Origin: an uncultured Oribacterium sp.
GTDB lineage: Bacteria > Bacillota > Clostridia > Lachnospirales > Lachnospiraceae
DNA length: 10,114 nucleotides
Assembly: GCA_900772695.1 (NCBI GenBank)
Contig: CAAGRO010000069.1
Coordinates: 1-10,114 of the forward strand
Direction of reading: 5' to 3'
In this document: positions 6,782 to 10,114 of the stretch, piece by piece
How the letters are laid out: each line of letters starts with the position of its first letter
How positions within the stretch are numbered: position 1 is the stretch's first letter
The notes under the pieces: generated by a model
The model's input: only the letters and a program-made list of their open reading frames with translations
What the model was told of the DNA's origin: nothing
Database searches by the model: none
Translations under genes and position numbers: made by a program

Positions 6782-8661
6782 TGAGACAGCACTACGGTAT
6801 CGACGATATGCATTTAAGGAAGGCACAGGCTGCCTTCCTTTTTGCACAGAAAATCGGCTTACTCGAGGATCCTTCGCTGGAGGGACTCGAATGCCGACGA
6901 CAGCAGCACAATGCAAAGCTCCGGAAAATGGAAGTGGAGGGACAGGTCTTCTATGGCCCTCGGTACTTCTCCCCGGCTGCCTATCTCCAGTATGAGCTCA
7001 CGCGGCTGAAGCTCGACTTCGTAGAGCCATGTGCGGCCGTGCGGCGCAGCGGTCTCTGCCCGGACTTCACAGACGAAGAGAAGCGCGCCTTCTATGAGGC
7101 GAACCTGGACCTCTTCGGACGCTATCATGGCGATCACTTCAGCTATGAGGAAGTCGCACAGATCATCGAAAAGAGACTGCGTGAACAGGCATATGAACAG
7201 ATAATCGAAGAGCTGTTACCGGATTGTGAAGATCTCATATGCGAATTTGAGACGGAAGAGACGATAGAAGATGAACGAAGGGATAGGAGCAGTTCATCGG
7301 CAAACGCCTGCGATAGAGCGAAGGCTGATAGTGATAGTGATAGAGCTGTAGAAGCAGCGGAATCGTGCATGATGAACATATCGAAAAGCTACTATGTGAG
7401 TGCACGGACGGGCGATGATGCAAATGATGGCCTGCGTCCGGAGCGAGCCTTCGCGAGCCTTTTTGCAGTCAATCAGATAACACTTCGACCAGGCGATCAA
7501 GTGCTGCTCGAGCGCGGCAGTGTATTTCACGGGCAGTTCCTCCAGATCACGGACAGTGGGACGAAAGCTGCGCCGATCGTGATCAGGGCCTATGGGGAAG
7601 GCGATGCACCGCGCATCGACGCAGCAGGCCAGGGCATCTGGTACCAGGACTACGGGAATCCGCTGGATTCGCCGACGCATGTCTACCGCGGCTATGTATC
7701 CTCCGCCGTGCTGCTCTATGATTCCGAGTACGTCACGGTCGAGGATCTCGAGATCACGAACAGGGCGGAGCGTATCCTCGGAGAGCACTATTCCCAGTGC
7801 GATAAGATGAACCGCAGCGGCGTCGCCATCATCGCGAAGGACCGGGGCATTCGCCATGGCATCACACTGCGACATCTCTCGATCCATGATGTCGAGGGCA
7901 ATGTCTATGACAAGCACATGAACAACGGGGGCATCTACGCGACCGCGTTGCGTCCGACAGATGAAGAAGCGACCGGTGTCCCACGCTATCAGGACATGAC
8001 CATCGAGGGCTGCTTCGTCTATCGGGTGAGCCGCTGGGGCATCGGCGTCGGATATACCTATGCGCATGCAGCATTCCAGGGGGCAGAGCTCGCGGAAGCG
8101 ACCTTCCGGACGTACGGACATGAGCGCCTCGTGATCCGCGACAACTATGTGAAGGAAGCCGGGGGCGACGGCATCACGGCGATGTATGCCCTGCGTCCGC
8201 TGATCGAGCATAATATGGCGGACAGCGTTGCCTGTGAGATCAATGACCGGATCTACTCGGAACCTGGAAACAAGATGGGAAAGGTTGCAGCCGGTATCTG
8301 GCCATGGAAGTGTAAGGATGCGCTGTTCCGCTGTAATGAGGTCGTGGACACCCGCCTGAACCAGGATGGTATGGCCTACGACGCCGACTCCGGTGACGGC
8401 ACCATCTATGAGTATAATTACAGCCGTCAGAACGAAGGCGGCTGTGTCATGTTCTGTCTTCAGGAAGCCATCCATAACCGCTTCCGGCATAACGTAAGCT
8501 ACGACGACCTCGGCGGTACCATCAGCCCATCCGAAAACCCGGATGCCCTTCTCGAGGAGAATGTTTTTTATGTACGAAAGGGCGTGCCTTTCATCCGAAA
8601 GAACATGGGCGGCGGAACGTATACGGAAGTGAATAACCGCATCATCAAGATTGAAGAGTGA
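6778..8661 (+). CDS. Probable GH136 lacto-N-biosidase: helical chaperone-like domain fused to right-handed beta-helix
   Basis: The 627-residue, two-part protein probably cuts lacto-N-tetraose-type chains into lacto-N-biose plus the remainder. Residues 1-150 are helical and charged (KAQAAFLFAQKIGLLED, YFSPAAYLQYELTRLKLDF, FSYEEVAQIIEKRLREQAYE), resembling the LnbY-like or SurA-like domain I of the Eubacterium ramulus enzyme. Residues ~151-198 are an acidic Ser/Asp-rich linker. Residues ~203-627 are a right-handed beta-helix opening with SYYVSARTGDDANDG and RPGDQVLLERGSVFHG. D530 and D537, in QDGMAYDADSGDGT, are 7 apart, the spacing I recall for the catalytic pair of LnbX (411/418) and ErLnb136 (568/575). 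The ATG at 6778 has AGGAG (6766-6770) 7 nt upstream and overlaps the permease stop. No signal peptide is visible, so it appears cytoplasmic. The beta-helix fold is shared with other glycosidases and lyases, so the GH136 call rests on architecture, the Asp pair and context. Confidence 0.75.
   Translation: MMRQHYGIDDMHLRKAQAAFLFAQKIGLLEDPSLEGLECRRQQHNAKLRKMEVEGQVFYGPRYFSPAAYLQYELTRLKLDFVEPCAAVRRSGLCPDFTDEEKRAFYEANLDLFGRYHGDHFSYEEVAQIIEKRLREQAYEQIIEELLPDCEDLICEFETEETIEDERRDRSSSSANACDRAKADSDSDRAVEAAESCMMNISKSYYVSARTGDDANDGLRPERAFASLFAVNQITLRPGDQVLLERGSVFHGQFLQITDSGTKAAPIVIRAYGEGDAPRIDAAGQGIWYQDYGNPLDSPTHVYRGYVSSAVLLYDSEYVTVEDLEITNRAERILGEHYSQCDKMNRSGVAIIAKDRGIRHGITLRHLSIHDVEGNVYDKHMNNGGIYATALRPTDEEATGVPRYQDMTIEGCFVYRVSRWGIGVGYTYAHAAFQGAELAEATFRTYGHERLVIRDNYVKEAGGDGITAMYALRPLIEHNMADSVACEINDRIYSEPGNKMGKVAAGIWPWKCKDALFRCNEVVDTRLNQDGMAYDADSGDGTIYEYNYSRQNEGGCVMFCLQEAIHNRFRHNVSYDDLGGTISPSENPDALLEENVFYVRKGVPFIRKNMGGGTYTEVNNRIIKIEE
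7327..7343 (+). repeat. In-frame GATAGT hexamer repeat in the linker
   Basis: GATAGT is repeated nearly three times, coding Asp-Ser-Asp-Ser-Asp in the linker between the helical and beta-helix domains. A 6-bp unit keeps the reading frame when copies are gained or lost, so linker length could vary among strains without breaking the protein. Confidence 0.55.
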
Positions 8662-8890
8662 AAAGCCCCGGAGGGCCGGCATCAGAAACACAGTACTCCG
8701 AGTTCGGAAGACTCTAAAATCGGATCCCTAAGAAGCACTAAGCCCTCTGCAATCACTGAGTTTTCTTGATGAAAACTCAGCGTTGCAGAGGGTTTCAAGG
8801 AAAATTTACACTAAGTGCTTCTAAGGGATCCGATTTTGATTCTTCACGAACTCTCCGTATGGTTTCTGTTGCCGGTCCTCCGGGGGCTTT
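8662..8890. repeat. Large nested inverted repeat between convergent genes
   Basis: Almost the whole gap folds on itself. From outside in: 8662-8689 pairs with 8862-8890 (AAAGCCCC..GGAGG..CCGGCA..CAGAAAC, about two mismatches and a one-base gap); 8690-8715 and 8838-8861 are diverged; 8716-8742 pairs with 8811-8837 (AAAATCGGATCCCT core, two mismatches in 27); 8743-8752 with 8783-8792 (CCCTCTGCAA / TTGCAGAGGG); and 8756-8765 with 8771-8780 (CTGAGTTTTC / GAAAACTCAG) around the loop TTGAT. Bases 8793-8810 are an unpaired insertion on one arm. It begins one base after the stop codon of the biosidase and ends 11 bases before the tyrA stop. It may act as a bidirectional transcription barrier, or be a non-autonomous MITE-like element. 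No transposase or clear target-site duplication is seen. Confidence 0.85.
8743..8795 (+). terminator. Central hairpin, possible bidirectional terminator
   Basis: The inner part of the large palindrome makes a 10-bp stem (CCCTCTGCAA / TTGCAGAGGG) stacked on another 10-bp stem (CTGAGTTTTC / GAAAACTCAG) with a 5-nt loop and a small internal loop. Only GGGTTT follows on the plus strand, so the U-tract is weak. Its position between two converging genes makes termination of both transcripts plausible. Confidence 0.45.
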
Positions 8891-8901
8891 CGTCCTTCAG
8901 T

Positions 8902-9993
8902 TTAAGCGCGGATGTCGTAGCGGTAGCGCTCGAGGACCTTGCGGGCCTTCTCTTCGGATTCTTCGTCGTAGAAGGAGATGCGGAGCGCACCTTCGCCGTG
9001 GTCGCGGCTGTTGTTGATGCCCATGTTCTTGATGGAGACGCCCTTCGATGCGAGGATGACGGAGATGGTCGAGATCGCACCGACTTCGTCTTCGATGTCG
9101 ACGGAGAAGCTGTAATCGGCGGTGAGGACCCCCTTGTTCTTCGCACTGATCGAATTCCGGTACTCGCGGGAGGACTCAAACATATGGAGGATCTTCTGGT
9201 CAGACTCATCCTTCTTGAGAGAGGCCGAGATGTCCTGCAGCTCAGCGATGTAGCGGTCGAGGAGCTCGACGAGCGGCTTGCTGTTCGTGTCGCAGATCTG
9301 CTCCCACATCTCCGGGCTGGAGCTGGCGATTCGTGTGATGTCACGGAAGCCGCCGGCAGCGAGGGTCTTCATGAGCTGGGTCTCGTCATCGGAATCCTTC
9401 ACGATGTTTACGAGGGAGCTCGCGATGATATGCGGAAGGTGAGAAACCGCTGCGGTGGCTGCATCGTGCTTCTCCGCATTGACCACGATCGGGATCGCAC
9501 CGAGGGTCGTCGCGACGTTGCGAAGTGCGTCCACGAGGGCCGGATTCTCCGAGATCGGCGTGATGATGTAGTAGGCGTTTGAGAAGAGGTAGTCGGTCGC
9601 CGCAGCGTAGCCGGTCTGCTCAGAGCCGGCCATTGGATGACCACCGATGAACTTGTCCCCGAGACCAAGCTCGATGGCCTTCTCACAGATGGCGGTCTTC
9701 GTGGATCCCACATCCGTAAGAACCGCGCCATCCTTCATGAGCTTCGCCACACCCTCCATGTAGGAGACATTGACCTCGACCGGAGCGCAGAGGAAGATCA
9801 TGTCTGCTTCCTTCAGACGCTCGCTGTACGGCGAATCGAGCACGACGTTTACGATACCGTCCTCCTGGGCCACCTCGACACTGGATTTGTTGCGCGCATA
9901 AGCGAAGATTCTGGTCGTCGGGTCCGCCTTCTTGAGACCCTTCGCGATGGAACCACCGATGAGACCAAAACCGATAAAAGCTACTGTTGTCAT
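8902..9993 (-). CDS. tyrA: Prephenate dehydrogenase with C-terminal ACT domain
   Basis: This cytoplasmic enzyme of tyrosine synthesis oxidises prephenate to 4-hydroxyphenylpyruvate with NAD+. The 363-residue protein has the dinucleotide-binding glycine motif GFGLIGGSIAKGL (8-20), FLCAPV (67-72), VGSTKT (95-100), the family signature GGHPMAGSEQTG (117-128) with the histidine at 119, and HDAATAAVSHLPH (176-188) with GGFRDITRIASS (214-225) in the helical dimerisation domain. Residues ~292-358 form an ACT domain (VDIEDEVGAISTISVILASKG), a likely site of feedback control by tyrosine. The start at 9993 is chosen because AGGGAG (10003-10008) lies 9 nt upstream and the Rossmann strand begins at once. 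A 27-residue upstream extension reads into the leader and is rejected. It converges on the sugar operon and seems functionally unrelated to it. Confidence 0.96.
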   Translation of the reverse strand: MTTVAFIGFGLIGGSIAKGLKKADPTTRIFAYARNKSSVEVAQEDGIVNVVLDSPYSERLKEADMIFLCAPVEVNVSYMEGVAKLMKDGAVLTDVGSTKTAICEKAIELGLGDKFIGGHPMAGSEQTGYAAATDYLFSNAYYIITPISENPALVDALRNVATTLGAIPIVVNAEKHDAATAAVSHLPHIIASSLVNIVKDSDDETQLMKTLAAGGFRDITRIASSSPEMWEQICDTNSKPLVELLDRYIAELQDISASLKKDESDQKILHMFESSREYRNSISAKNKGVLTADYSFSVDIEDEVGAISTISVILASKGVSIKNMGINNSRDHGEGALRISFYDEESEEKARKVLERYRYDIRA

Positions 9994-10062
9994 ATCGTTA
10001 CACTCCCTTTTTGTGATGTTTCTTCTCATAATAACATAAGATGTGATCCTTCCAAACAAACG

Positions 10063-10092
10063 TGACTTTAGCACTAAAAAGCGTTAAAGTCA
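10063..10092. promoter_or_regulatory. Inverted repeat overlapping both tyrA promoter boxes
   Basis: TGACTTTA (10063-10070) and TAAAGTCA (10085-10092) are perfect 8-bp inverted arms separated by 14 bases. One arm covers the -10 box and the other covers most of the -35 box. This is the geometry of a repressor site for a dimeric regulator, and tyrosine genes are often repressed. Part of the symmetry arises because the promoter boxes happen to mirror each other, so chance is not excluded. Confidence 0.4.
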
Positions 10093-10093
10093 A
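10065..10093 (-). promoter_or_regulatory. Promoter of tyrA
   Basis: Read on the minus strand, TTGACT (10088-10093) and TAAAGT (10065-10070) are separated by exactly 17 bases. The -35 box matches five of six consensus positions and the -10 box four of six. Transcription would begin near 10058, giving a leader of about 65 nt before the tyrA start. Confidence 0.6.
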
Positions 10094-10095
10094 CA

Positions 10096-10111
10096 GCTAT
10101 GATAACATAGC
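10096..10111. promoter_or_regulatory. Perfect inverted repeat upstream of the tyrA promoter
   Basis: GCTATG (10096-10101) and CATAGC (10106-10111) flank ATAA. The palindrome ends two bases from the outer edge of the tyrA -35 box and could be a regulator site. No T-run follows within the window, so a terminator call is not supported. Confidence 0.3.
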
Positions 10112-10114
10112 GAA

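Noticed and set aside
7294..8691. 465-residue open frame on the minus strand opposite the biosidase
   Set aside because: It is a shadow of the GC-rich coding strand. It lacks a recognisable domain or operon context, while the plus-strand protein has clear beta-helix sequence and coupled translation.
8815..9582. 255-residue plus-strand open frame opposite tyrA
   Set aside because: It overlaps the unmistakable TyrA signatures on the other strand, begins inside the palindrome, and has no recognisable motif.
9994..10074. N-terminal 27-residue extension of TyrA
   Set aside because: It would place the start in the leader next to the promoter, with no ribosome binding site. The AGGGAG site and Rossmann strand support the ATG at 9993.

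Overview
The window looks like a chromosomal segment from a gut- or mucosa-dwelling Firmicute, most likely a mid-GC member of the Lachnospiraceae/Clostridiales. Reasons are the strong AGGAGG-type ribosome binding sites, GC-richer genes separated by AT-rich gaps, a classic Gram-positive lipoprotein binding protein, and enzymes whose closest remembered relatives are clostridial. Species cannot be assigned from sequence alone.

Layout. (1) Positions 1-52: a short palindromic hairpin with a T-run. (2) 53-892, minus strand: an AraC-family regulator. (3) 893-1437: a long divergent control region with a good promoter, a 22-bp-spaced direct repeat that fits an AraC-type operator, and two tandem ~46-bp repeats with a decayed third copy just before the first structural gene. 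(4) 1444-8661, plus strand: five genes in one direction. These are a GH112 beta-galactosyl-N-acetylhexosamine phosphorylase, a sugar-binding lipoprotein, two ABC permeases, and a 627-residue protein read here as a GH136 lacto-N-biosidase (helical chaperone-like domain fused to a right-handed beta-helix). (5) 8662-8901: a convergent gap almost filled by a ~229-bp nested inverted repeat. (6) 8902-9993, minus strand: prephenate dehydrogenase (tyrA), a housekeeping gene with its own promoter.

How the genes work together (inference). The AraC protein senses a sugar signal and controls the operon. The binding protein and permeases import beta-1,3-galactosyl amino sugars from type-1 milk oligosaccharides or mucin. 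The biosidase releases lacto-N-biose from lacto-N-tetraose-like chains, and the phosphorylase splits lacto-N-biose or galacto-N-biose with phosphate into galactose-1-phosphate and the N-acetylhexosamine. The biosidase has no visible signal peptide, so either the tetrasaccharide is imported whole and cut inside the cell, or the enzyme leaves by an unrecognised route. No ATPase for the transporter and no GalT, GalE or NahK genes are present here, so these must be supplied from elsewhere.

The broad pathway (GH112 + ABC importer + GH136) is described for some butyrate-producing Clostridiales, so it is not wholly new. The less ordinary parts are the fused cytoplasmic-looking biosidase, the layered non-coding control elements, and the large nested palindrome.
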